Assembly (NCBI GenBank): GCA_029266035.1
Contig: JAJUFH010000002.1
Location: 124,001-188,000 of the forward strand
Direction of reading: 5' to 3'
DNA length: 64,000 nt
From: Sinomicrobium sp.
GTDB lineage: Bacteria > Bacteroidota > Bacteroidia > Flavobacteriales > Flavobacteriaceae
A program made the position numbers and the translations under genes. Each line of letters starts with the position of its first letter. Position 1 is the first letter of the stretch. A model generated the notes under the pieces. It was given only the letters and a program-made list of their open reading frames with translations, did no database searches and was not told the DNA's origin. This document shows positions 55,333 through 63,487 of this stretch, one piece after another.

Positions 55333-56469
55333 TCAGTACGGATAGCGACTATTGGGGAAATCGTATCCCATCCAGCTGTTTAAATACTCGATAATAGCAC
55401 GTTTAAACTGATGGCTAGAACGCAAGCGAATATTAGCATTGTTGCGAACGTTAATCCCTGGTGTTTCTATCTGTATTGCGATGATATTATCGTCAAAGCC
55501 CGTTGTCGATCCGATACGTGCATTTCCGTATTTTCGAGTCACATACCCCCCGTTAAAATAAGGTCTGCGTTTCGCTTTGCCCTTAGACAGGCCGAAAAGT
55601 CGTTTATTGCGATCTAAAATAGGGATTTCAACACTCGGTACTGCCGTTACATTTTCGGCTGCCAAAAGACCTCCAAAACTTTTCGGTCCTCTTATGAGCT
55701 GAGAAAAAGGTACATCTGGATGTCGGTCTGCCAGAGATGCTATACTGGAAGAATCGGCCAATTTGTCGAGATAAGCATCCGGTTGCTCCAAGGCGTGATT
55801 AGGCAAAGCATAGCCTATTTCTGTTTGACAAATAAACCGACTCAGCTTCGTTTTCCCCGTTACTACCGACTCATACTCCTGTTCGAGACCATCGCTATAC
55901 TTGTGAGCATGCCCGTGTACATCTAAAAATAATGCACCTTTTCCGCCTTTCTGTCTTTCCGCCATCACTGAACGACCTAAACTCAAGAGTTCGTGATAGC
56001 TCATATAGGTTGCCTTTGCATCGGCATCTGTATAGCGGCCATCAACCTTATTTGGGTAGGTATTGGGATCCACGCGCTTGCGGTGAATGGTGTTGACTAT
56101 AATCCAAGGTTTTTTATCAGTGTCTTTTTCAAAGAGAGTTGCAATAGCATTGACAAGTGGATGTGTGGCAATATCTCGCCCTGTCTTTCCGGTTTCGGGT
56201 ATAGGTGGATTTCCTACAGCTACACCGTCGTGAGGCGCTCCTAAAAACAACGGACTGTCTGCATCGCCTACCACCAAGTACACATACTTTTTATATCCGA
56301 AAATAGTATCTCCCACCTGATACCAGCTATCTTTGTATTTCACAACGCCCAAAGAATCGCTTAATTGTTTTTCTTCACTGCCTAAATCACTCGAATTAAC
56401 AGTGACAGATGTACCGTAGCAAAGACCAAAGCACACAAATAACAAAGAGGTGACAAACGCCTTTTTCAT
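55333..56469 (-). CDS. Secreted N-formylglutamate amidohydrolase-like protein
   Basis: 378 residues with a clear signal peptide (about 1-20, ending CYGTS). The core has LFLGAPHDG, HRKRVDPN and ALFLDVHGHAH, which resemble the zinc-binding and substrate motifs of the N-formylglutamate deformylase/amidohydrolase family (His-Asp-x-x, R-x-x-D-x-N, D-x-H-x-H). The long C-terminal part (about 250-378) is extra and includes KRAIIEYLNSWMGYDF. A secreted location is unlike the cytoplasmic histidine-degradation enzyme, so the substrate is probably a different amide. Assignment is to the fold or family, not to a reaction. Confidence 0.6.
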   Translation of the reverse strand: MKKAFVTSLLFVCFGLCYGTSVTVNSSDLGSEEKQLSDSLGVVKYKDSWYQVGDTIFGYKKYVYLVVGDADSPLFLGAPHDGVAVGNPPIPETGKTGRDIATHPLVNAIATLFEKDTDKKPWIIVNTIHRKRVDPNTYPNKVDGRYTDADAKATYMSYHELLSLGRSVMAERQKGGKGALFLDVHGHAHKYSDGLEQEYESVVTGKTKLSRFICQTEIGYALPNHALEQPDAYLDKLADSSSIASLADRHPDVPFSQLIRGPKSFGGLLAAENVTAVPSVEIPILDRNKRLFGLSKGKAKRRPYFNGGYVTRKYGNARIGSTTGFDDNIIAIQIETPGINVRNNANIRLRSSHQFKRAIIEYLNSWMGYDFPNSRYPY

Positions 56470-56671
56470 CCTTAAATTAAATCAGTTATGTTTTGTAAAA
56501 ACTTCCAGCGATCAGCTATATCAGTCCGTGCTATCGCCAATCGATAAAAGCCTGCCAATTATACTGCTTTTTTAGCAAAAAAAATAAATTTTTTCATTTA
56601 AACTGTGATATTTCAGATCATTTCACCCCTTGTGACCAACATTGACACCTTTCTTACCCGAATTTCTTTAG

Positions 56672-56679
56672 TATCTTTG
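56672..56679 (+). promoter_or_regulatory. Possible -7 promoter box (TATCTTTG) upstream of HMG-CoA reductase
   Basis: Matches TAnnTTTG, 60 bases before the ATG. The nearest upstream TTG (56642-56644) is 27 bases away, longer than standard. Confidence 0.35.
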
Positions 56680-56739
56680 CTCACGACCTATTTTGCCGGA
56701 AGCCCTCAAGGGGATTCGGACTGCAATGTGTAATGTATT

Positions 56740-58062
56740 ATGACTAAACGAGCCGTAGAAGGATTCTCTAAACTGAGTAAAAAACAGAAAATAGATTGGC
56801 TGGCAAAAACGTATTTTGCTGAACCCGATAAGGCGATAGCGCTATTCACCAAATATTGGAACGACGACAAAAAGCTACAGCAGCTACACGACGAGTTTAT
56901 AGAAAATACGATTACCAACTACTATCTCCCTCTCGGTATAGCTCCCAATTTTCTGATCAACGATCGCCTTTACACTATTCCAATGGCCATAGAAGAGAGT
57001 TCGGTAGTTGCTGCTGCAGGAAAGGCCGCTAAATTCTGGTTGGGAAAAGGTGGTTTTCACACTTCTGTAGTGGGAACAGAAAAGGTAGGTCAGGTTCATT
57101 TTATATACGAAGGTGATCCTAAAACACTAGCTGCGTATTTTGAGTCTGTCAAACCACAGTTGTACAAAGACACAGAAGAAATTACGGCTAATATGACCAA
57201 AAGAGGCGGAGGGATAAGTAGTATAGAACTCCGCGATATGACCGATAAGCTCCCGGGATATTATCAACTGCACTGTACCTTTGAGACTCTGGATGCCATG
57301 GGCGCCAATTTTATCAACTCCTGCTTGGAGCAATGCGCTTCAAGCTTTGAAAGCTACGCTCAACAATACCCGGCATTCACAGAATCGGAAAAGAACATTC
57401 GAGTGGTGATAAGTATACTCTCCAACTACGTCCCCAACTGTCGAGTAAAAGCTTCGGTTTCCTGTGCAGTAGAAGAGCTAAACGAAGACGGAATGCCCGC
57501 AGAAGAATTTGTGGAAAAATTTATCCGAGCCACAGATATTGCTCGGATAGAACCGTATAGAGCCGTTACTCACAACAAAGGAATTATGAATGGTATAGAT
57601 GCTGTGGTACTGGCAACAGGTAACGATTTTAGAGCTGTAGAAGCCGGAGTTCACGCCTATGCCGCTAAAGACGGAAGATACACCAGTCTTACCAAAGCAT
57701 GGGTGAATGAAGGTGTATTTAATTTTGAGATAGAAATCCCACTTGCCTTGGGTACGGTAGGCGGACTCACCAAACTGCATCCATTGGTGAAGTTGTCTTT
57801 AGAAATGCTGGGACATCCATCGGCCGAAGAGCTCATGCAGATTACGGCCGTGGCCGGACTGGCGCAGAACTTCGCTGCGATAAGATCGTTGATTACCACC
57901 GGAATACAACAAGGACATATGAAAATGCATCTGCTCAACATTCTCAACCAGTTGCGAGCCACCGAAGCGGAAAAAGCGTATTTTGTGGAATATTTTAAAG
58001 ACAAAACCGTAACACACCGATCGGTAATCGAAACTTTTCAGCAACTAAGGGAAAAGGCTTAG
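56740..58062 (+). CDS. mvaA: Hydroxymethylglutaryl-CoA reductase, class II (degradative type)
   Basis: 440 residues. Converts HMG-CoA to mevalonate with NAD(P)H for the mevalonate route to isoprenoids. The class II fold is shown by ENTITNYYLPLGIAPNFLIN, EESSVVAAAGKAAKFWL, the cofactor motif DAMGANFINSCLE and GTVGGLTKLHPLVKLS. The C terminus ends in a short helix. Six bases separate it from a GHMP kinase gene, so the pair belongs to the same pathway. Flavobacteriia commonly use this route, which fits the organism call. Confidence 0.95.
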   Translation: MTKRAVEGFSKLSKKQKIDWLAKTYFAEPDKAIALFTKYWNDDKKLQQLHDEFIENTITNYYLPLGIAPNFLINDRLYTIPMAIEESSVVAAAGKAAKFWLGKGGFHTSVVGTEKVGQVHFIYEGDPKTLAAYFESVKPQLYKDTEEITANMTKRGGGISSIELRDMTDKLPGYYQLHCTFETLDAMGANFINSCLEQCASSFESYAQQYPAFTESEKNIRVVISILSNYVPNCRVKASVSCAVEELNEDGMPAEEFVEKFIRATDIARIEPYRAVTHNKGIMNGIDAVVLATGNDFRAVEAGVHAYAAKDGRYTSLTKAWVNEGVFNFEIEIPLALGTVGGLTKLHPLVKLSLEMLGHPSAEELMQITAVAGLAQNFAAIRSLITTGIQQGHMKMHLLNILNQLRATEAEKAYFVEYFKDKTVTHRSVIETFQQLREKA

Positions 58063-58068
58063 CGCAAT

Positions 58069-58992
58069 ATGAGCACAAAAAAGTTTTACGGCAACGGCAA
58101 ATTATTACTCACGGGAGAATACGTAGTATTGGACGGTGCACAATGCCTCGCTCTGCCCACGGTATACGGACAACAAATGACGGTGATCTCTGGAACTACC
58201 GCTACACTTTTATGGGTAAGTGAAGACCACAACGGCAACCCCTGGTTTTCACACAACTTCGATCTGAGAGATTTCAACAATCCGGAAAGCTACTCCAAAA
58301 CCGAAGACCCTATCGCAATTCGGCTGGCATCACTGCTTCGCGAAGCTCAAAGCCTTAATCCCGACTTTCTCCATCCTGAACAAGGCTATAAAGTTACTAC
58401 AAGACTGGGCTTTCCACGCGATTGGGGATTGGGATCGTCTTCTACTCTGGTAAGTACTATTGCCGACTGGGCCAACATAAACCCGTACTTACTCTTAGAA
58501 CGCACTTTTTCCGGCAGTGGATACGACATAGCCTGTGCTAGAAATGATTTTGCCATTTTGTATCGCAGCAGATCTCCGCTACCGGAAATAAAAGCCCTCC
58601 GGTTTTCACCTGACTTTAAATCCTGTCTCTATTTTGTGTACTTAAACCGAAAACAGGACAGTCGTGAAGGTATTGCACATTACCACAGGCAAAAGCTTTC
58701 TAAAAAACAAGCTATAGAAGACATTACCAAGATTTCGCAACAACTACCTCACTGTCGTAATCTACAAGAATTCGAGCAATTACTCTCTCGTCACGAAAAT
58801 ATCATCTCATCGCTGATAGATATACCCCCTATAAAAGAAAACTTATTTCCCGATTATCCGGGAGTGATTAAAAGTCTCGGTGCATGGGGTGGAGATTTCG
58901 CACTGGTTACAGCTAGGAACAACCCCAGCGAATATTTTGCATCCAAAGGATATCGCACCTTACTTCCCTATGAAGAAATGGTGTTGTGCTAA
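58069..58992 (+). CDS. GYDIA-type GHMP kinase (mevalonate pathway)
   Basis: 307-residue GHMP-superfamily kinase. It opens with GNGKLLLTGEYVVLDGAQCL, contains the phosphate-binding loop GLGSSSTLVSTIADWA and the namesake motif GSGYDIACA that gives the GYDIA family its name. Its close coupling with HMG-CoA reductase indicates a mevalonate or phosphomevalonate kinase step. The exact substrate cannot be read from motifs alone. The 3' end lies 14 bases from the end of a small minus-strand gene. Confidence 0.88.
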   Translation: MSTKKFYGNGKLLLTGEYVVLDGAQCLALPTVYGQQMTVISGTTATLLWVSEDHNGNPWFSHNFDLRDFNNPESYSKTEDPIAIRLASLLREAQSLNPDFLHPEQGYKVTTRLGFPRDWGLGSSSTLVSTIADWANINPYLLLERTFSGSGYDIACARNDFAILYRSRSPLPEIKALRFSPDFKSCLYFVYLNRKQDSREGIAHYHRQKLSKKQAIEDITKISQQLPHCRNLQEFEQLLSRHENIISSLIDIPPIKENLFPDYPGVIKSLGAWGGDFALVTARNNPSEYFASKGYRTLLPYEEMVLC

Positions 58993-59005
58993 AAACATGC
59001 AGTAC

Positions 59006-59158
59006 TCAATCCAGAGCATTCTTGGTAACATAAGCTCGCCACCCTATAATGGCCAGCTGCCACTTTGCAGCTTTGGCTATATCCAACTGCTGCTTGCTAA
59101 ACGAGGGCAATACTGTCTTGTTAATACGGGCAAGAATTTTAAAAAAACGTTTTTTCAT
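59006..59158 (-). CDS. Short basic conserved-looking protein (50 residues)
   Basis: 50 codons from ATG to TGA: a basic start MKKRFFKILARINKTVLPSF, then a helical region and the end QLAIIGWRAYVTKNALD. I recall similar roughly 50-residue proteins with this start and a -GWR-x-YVTKN-x-LD end in Flavobacteriia, sometimes labelled SsrA-binding protein; that label is doubtful since SmpB proper is much longer. It has no signal peptide. It is convergent with the GYDIA kinase gene and lies upstream of nothing on its strand in this gap. The rest of 58993-59278 holds only the M56 terminator. Confidence 0.7.
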   Translation of the reverse strand: MKKRFFKILARINKTVLPSFSKQQLDIAKAAKWQLAIIGWRAYVTKNALD

Positions 59159-59223
59159 ATCATTTAGTCTCTATAAATCACTGCACAACACCGAACATTC
59201 ACCTCAATTACAACACAAGATAC

Positions 59224-59248
59224 AAAAAAACCGCTGGATGGCGGTTTT
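59224..59248 (-). terminator. Rho-independent terminator after the M56 peptidase gene
   Basis: On the minus strand aaaaccgc pairs with gcggtttt around a 6-base loop, running into a T-tract. It lies 31 bases past the stop. Confidence 0.85.
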
Positions 59249-59278
59249 CCTAAACTTTTGTTTTACATACAATTAGAT

Positions 59279-60694
59279 TTACTTTTTAGTAATAACTTGA
59301 ATAACCCCGTTTTTACCTTGGTCGCCGTATTTGGCGGTGGCTTTCTCTTCTTTCAAAATATTGACAGACTTTATCTGTTCTGGGGCAGGCAACATTTCCT
59401 GATCTACTACCATATCGTCGACAACCAATAGCGGTTTCTTTCCGTCCTTGGTTCTTATATCGACTTCTGTAGACTTCTGGTAGTCGGCCATAAAACCCTT
59501 CGTTGAAAGAGCTGAATACCCCGCTTCGTCTACACTGCCATCCCCATTGTACTTCACATAAAACCGAAACGACTTAATAGGTTTATCCGATTTGAGCTTA
59601 TAGGCTCCTGAGCTATCTCCGGCTTTAAACTTAGAAGCAATTGCGATAATTTCACCTTTTGAGTTTCGTTTGATTCCGTCGAAGGACAAATCGATCTTAT
59701 CCTTAGAAATAATCTCTTCTACCTTCTGTTTCAACTCCTGATCGGCAGTGTTTTTGGTCACCACTATACTCTTCTCTCCGACCACCACAAGAACCTGCTC
59801 ATTTTCGCCCTTATCACTGTTTGTTTCTTGTGCTACGGTTTTGGTGTTTACCCCTAGTAAAAAGAAGGCTAAAAACGGGATCACCGCAGTGTACCTCCAC
59901 AACTGTTTTCTCTCTGATCTGTTTTTGTTTAACATAACTATTCGCTTTTTGATTGATGAATTATAAAATGTATTAGTCAATACGTTATTGTCACAGCTCA
60001 CTCCTACATTGCGGAGCAACAAGCGCTGATAGTCTTTTTCCGAACTGTGATATCCCGCCGCATAATCGTCGGCTAGAAACTCGAGATTCTGCATTATCAC
60101 CCTGCGATATCCCCACGCCAATGGGTTCCACCACTGAAACACCACAAGCAGATTGGCCGCAATGGCGTCGAATGAATGTCTTTGGCGAATATGAGCCAGT
60201 TCGTGCAACAGAATAGAATCCCATTCTTTTCCTCTGTTTTTTATTTCCGGATTGTACACTACAAACCCAAAAAAAGAGAAGGGAGATGTAGCTTCTTTCA
60301 TCTCGGCAAGAATGACATCATCTCTACGTATTTTACGGCATTTTTTAAGCAATGTACAAACCGAGAGTAATTGCAACAGTAATCGCCCTGTAAAGAGCAG
60401 TACACCTACTGCATATACCGCAAATAAAATCGTTGCCATATCCAAACCTGAATAAGAATCTCCGACATCGCCGCGCGATGTAATACTGTCTTCGGTTACC
60501 CAACTGTGATCTGCATATACTATTTTTGTAACAAATATCAGGGGTAACACTGCAGCAACCCCCAAGCCGAAGAGCAGAAAAAAACGGTTTAGGCGGAAAA
60601 AGGTCTGCCTTTGTATAAGCAGGCAATAGCTCAGATAGAACAAGGCGATCAACGATCCGCTTTTGGCAGTATACCACAAAATATCTTCCATCAC
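59279..60694 (-). CDS. BlaR1-like M56 metallopeptidase with C-terminal TonB-plug-like tail
   Basis: 471 residues. Three or four membrane helices surround a cytoplasmic zinc protease with LLHELAHIRQ (HExxH at 164-168) and the downstream ligand Glu in NLEFLADDYAAG. The last helix is about 268-284. The extracytoplasmic C-terminal part ends with PLLVVDDMVVDQEMLP and KYGDQGKNGVIQVITKK, which resembles the plug/N-terminal signature of TonB-dependent receptors rather than a penicillin-binding sensor. M56 proteins cleave a BlaI repressor in response to a signal. The BlaI gene overlaps by 4 bases upstream, so they form a two-gene signalling unit. Confidence 0.88.
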   Translation of the reverse strand: MMEDILWYTAKSGSLIALFYLSYCLLIQRQTFFRLNRFFLLFGLGVAAVLPLIFVTKIVYADHSWVTEDSITSRGDVGDSYSGLDMATILFAVYAVGVLLFTGRLLLQLLSVCTLLKKCRKIRRDDVILAEMKEATSPFSFFGFVVYNPEIKNRGKEWDSILLHELAHIRQRHSFDAIAANLLVVFQWWNPLAWGYRRVIMQNLEFLADDYAAGYHSSEKDYQRLLLRNVGVSCDNNVLTNTFYNSSIKKRIVMLNKNRSERKQLWRYTAVIPFLAFFLLGVNTKTVAQETNSDKGENEQVLVVVGEKSIVVTKNTADQELKQKVEEIISKDKIDLSFDGIKRNSKGEIIAIASKFKAGDSSGAYKLKSDKPIKSFRFYVKYNGDGSVDEAGYSALSTKGFMADYQKSTEVDIRTKDGKKPLLVVDDMVVDQEMLPAPEQIKSVNILKEEKATAKYGDQGKNGVIQVITKK

Positions 60695-61059
60695 TTCTTC
60701 TTTTCTATTTCTGCCACAATATCTCTTAAATCTTCTACACTAATCTTTTCTTCCTCAGCAAAAAAGGACACTAATCCCTTGTATGAGTTGTTAAAGTAAT
60801 CGGAGATCACCTTATTCATATACTTTTTTCGGTACTCCTCTTTTTTCACTAGCGGATAATAGCGATGGGTATTGCCGTAGGCCTCATGAGCTACATAGCC
60901 TTTATCCTCCAGATTCCTAATCATAGTAGACAAGGTGTTGTAATGCGGCTTATCTACTTCGTACTCAGCTAAGATATCCTTTACAAAAGCCCTTTCAAGC
61001 TTCCAAAGCATTTTCATTACTTCCTCCTCTTTATGCGTCAGTTTTTGAAGTACTTTCAT
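60691..61059 (-). CDS. BlaI/MecI/CopY family transcriptional repressor
   Basis: 122 residues. Winged-helix DNA-binding domain with LTHKEEEVMKMLWKLERAFV and HYNTLSTMIRNLEDKGYVAH (recognition helix), then a dimerisation tail containing FAEEEKISVEDLRDIV. It overlaps the M56 gene by 4 bases. BlaI-type repressors bind dyads over their own promoters and are inactivated by partner M56 proteolysis. Inverted repeats upstream fit that. Which genes beyond this operon it controls is unknown. Confidence 0.93.
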   Translation of the reverse strand: MKVLQKLTHKEEEVMKMLWKLERAFVKDILAEYEVDKPHYNTLSTMIRNLEDKGYVAHEAYGNTHRYYPLVKKEEYRKKYMNKVISDYFNNSYKGLVSFFAEEEKISVEDLRDIVAEIEKKK

Positions 61060-61090
61060 AGTGACAAGTGTATTTACTCTATTAGAGCAA

Positions 61091-61142
61091 CAAATATAAA
61101 CTATTTTTTTAGTTATACAACTATAAAACCAGTTTTAAAACT
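61091..61142 (-). promoter_or_regulatory. Promoter and likely BlaI operators of the blaI-M56 operon
   Basis: On the minus strand a TTG (61120-61118) lies 19 bases before TATATTTG (61098-61091), a full Bacteroidota promoter. Overlapping it are dyads: TAGTT-ATAC-AACTA (61110-61123, covering the -33) and a perfect 12-base palindrome AGTTTTAAAACT (61131-61142). AACTA/TAGTT also flanks the T-run at 61099-61114. Binding-site placement over the promoter fits autorepression. Confidence 0.6.
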
Positions 61143-61196
61143 AAAAATACAGTTAGCCAGACATTTCACACGGCATATTATAGGTGATTATAAAAG

Positions 61197-61232
61197 AAAA
61201 GCCGGTAATTGAAATTTCAATTACCGGCTTTA
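61197..61232 (-). terminator. Rho-independent terminator after the PpiD-like gene
   Basis: Perfect 16-base inverted repeat aaagccggtaattgaa / ttcaattaccggcttt with almost no loop, ending in T-rich sequence on the minus strand. Symmetric, so it can also act on the plus strand. Confidence 0.88.
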
Positions 61233-61264
61233 TACTAATCGAGCCTTTTATTAGGCCAGTTCTC

Positions 61265-63376
61265 TTAATAAAAGAGCGCTCTGTTATCTTCAATTTCAGC
61301 AGTCTCTTGGAGGGCCGAAAGCACTCTACTGCTCACTGTATTTCTATTCGTCGTTTTCAGGGTATTAGCATAAGTAGCGTAATTCTCCTGGGCGGGAGCT
61401 TCGTTTTTTTTGGTTACGGTTACCATATAAGCTCCGTCTCTTCCCTCTATCACTCCTGAAGTTTCTCCTTCTCCAAGAGCAAAGGCTGTACCCACCACTT
61501 TGGGTTCACGGCCTGCGCCTGATATCGTAGGCGTTTTCATATTCAGTCCGGTAGCAGTAGCTACTGACACCTTGTTTGAGTTTGCAAAATCCTCGAGCGA
61601 TGACGTATTGCTTTCCTCAGCTATCTTTTGTGCTTTCTTTTGTCTTCGAATTATAGGAGCTACTATGGCTGAAACATCCTTAGCTTCGGCTAGGCCAGCT
61701 TTGCGCTTATTGGTGAGTTGTGCTATAATATATCCTGTAGACACATCAAAACGCTTGACATCCCCTACTCCGGTTTCACTGTTAAAAGCCCATTGTACCA
61801 ACGACCGCTGTCTGCCCACTCCGGGAAGTTGTTCGTCCATACTCTTGAGATTATTCACAGGACGCACTTGCAGCTCCATTCCTTTTGCCACCTCTGAGAA
61901 GTCGCCTTCTACAGCTTCCATTTCAAATTTTGTAGCCTCGGTAAACAGGTTGTTTACAGTGTTTTGAGAGGGCTCTATCTCTCTTGCAATAGTAGCGATC
62001 TGCACTACATCTTGCTTATCTGTAACTTTGATCACGTGAAACCCGAAATCGGTTTCTACCATTCCCACTTTTCCAACCGAATTGGCAAAGACAAAATCGT
62101 TGAATGGTTTTACCATCATCCCTTCAGTAAAGAACCCGAGATCTCCTCCCCTTGGAGCTGTAGGTCCATCTGAATTTTCTCTGGCGAGTTGTGCAAAATC
62201 AGCTCCGCTTTTTTGAGCTTCCGCCAATATTTCTTTTGCCTTAGCTTCTGCTTCTTCTCTAGTTCTGCTCACTTGCGGATTGGCTCTCATCGCTCCTTGA
62301 TAGGCGATAAGTACATGACTGGCCTTTACACTACCTCCGGCTTTTTTCGCCAGCATTCTAGATAATTTGTAGTAACCTCCGTCCTTATACGGTCCGTATA
62401 CTTCATTTATTCCGAGACCGAAAAGCGTATCCGCAAGAGAGGCTGGCAGAGCACTCTTGGCTACATAAGTTGTATCGAAAGGAATATCAGAATTTGCATT
62501 TACAAAATCAGCCACATTCTCTACTTCTGCAAAACCGGGAAGCGTATCGTTGGCATCTGTTGCACTGTTGTATTCAACTCTTTGGCTCAACAAGGCAGTA
62601 ACGGCATCTTTTATCGCCTTTTCATCTTCTGCAGAGGGCTTTTCTTCAAAATAAACATATCGCACATCGCGAGATGCCTCGTCTTTATACTCCTCCTTAT
62701 GCTCGTTTATATACTTCTGTATTTCACTGCTAGTAACGCTTACCAAGCTATCTGGTATCGTATTATAGGGCACCTTTACATACTTGATATCGACCTTGTC
62801 ATTTTCAAGTTTATAGGCCAGTTCTCCCTCTTTCAATGTAGCTCCAACCCCTGCTCTTATGAGATTGAAATAAGTTTGTTCTCTAGCCGATTTGATAAGG
62901 GCATCTTCCTGTAATTTCCACTGCTCATAAGCCTGAGGGTTATTCAACCTGAGATCGGCTATAAACTCAATAAACTTATCCTCGTCAAAAAGACCGGCAT
63001 CGTTCAAAAAGGTAGAATCCTGAGCAAAAGCCGGATTCGACTTCACTACGTTGATAATCTGATCCTTTTCAATATTGATTCCCAAAGCCTCACACTGTTG
63101 ATCGAGCAAAGCACCTTGTACTTTCATATCCCACACCTGGTTTACCACCTGTATCGTAGAAGCTCCTTCTCCGTATTGACGGGCAAAAAACTCTACATCA
63201 TTTGCAAATTCGGCACGTGATAGTGCTTCTCCATTGACCTCTCCTATCGAAGATGTCATATTATTCATCCCTCCTCCATTTCTAAAGAGATCTGAAATAA
63301 CAAAAGAAAATAGAGCGAGACCGATAACCAGTATCAGGATCAGCGAACGCTTTCTTATATTTTCAAGAACTGCCAT
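61265..63376 (-). CDS. PpiD/SurA-like peptidylprolyl isomerase
   Basis: 703 residues. An N-terminal membrane helix (about 12-30) anchors a long periplasmic chaperone region of SurA_N type. The parvulin domain (about 345-455) has KASHVLIAYQG, GGDLGFFTEGMMVKPFND and TDFGFHVIKVTD. A C-terminal helical/beta region follows. It resembles PpiD, a membrane-bound chaperone near the Sec translocon that helps outer-membrane protein folding. It lies 111 bases downstream of the CBS/CorC gene on the same strand. Confidence 0.93.
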   Translation of the reverse strand: MAVLENIRKRSLILILVIGLALFSFVISDLFRNGGGMNNMTSSIGEVNGEALSRAEFANDVEFFARQYGEGASTIQVVNQVWDMKVQGALLDQQCEALGINIEKDQIINVVKSNPAFAQDSTFLNDAGLFDEDKFIEFIADLRLNNPQAYEQWKLQEDALIKSAREQTYFNLIRAGVGATLKEGELAYKLENDKVDIKYVKVPYNTIPDSLVSVTSSEIQKYINEHKEEYKDEASRDVRYVYFEEKPSAEDEKAIKDAVTALLSQRVEYNSATDANDTLPGFAEVENVADFVNANSDIPFDTTYVAKSALPASLADTLFGLGINEVYGPYKDGGYYKLSRMLAKKAGGSVKASHVLIAYQGAMRANPQVSRTREEAEAKAKEILAEAQKSGADFAQLARENSDGPTAPRGGDLGFFTEGMMVKPFNDFVFANSVGKVGMVETDFGFHVIKVTDKQDVVQIATIAREIEPSQNTVNNLFTEATKFEMEAVEGDFSEVAKGMELQVRPVNNLKSMDEQLPGVGRQRSLVQWAFNSETGVGDVKRFDVSTGYIIAQLTNKRKAGLAEAKDVSAIVAPIIRRQKKAQKIAEESNTSSLEDFANSNKVSVATATGLNMKTPTISGAGREPKVVGTAFALGEGETSGVIEGRDGAYMVTVTKKNEAPAQENYATYANTLKTTNRNTVSSRVLSALQETAEIEDNRALFY

Positions 63377-63487
63377 TTGTCGTTAAAGTTATAAAATTGA
63401 GTTTGCGAAAATACCATTTTTTTACAATAATTAAAACCGTATTCTCTTTTTATAAAACTAATGTGCTAAGTCAACTTCAAATTACCG

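Noticed and set aside
58880-59167. 95-codon plus-strand frame after the GYDIA kinase
   Set aside because: It overlaps the kinase end and the antisense small gene, and its translation is not protein-like.
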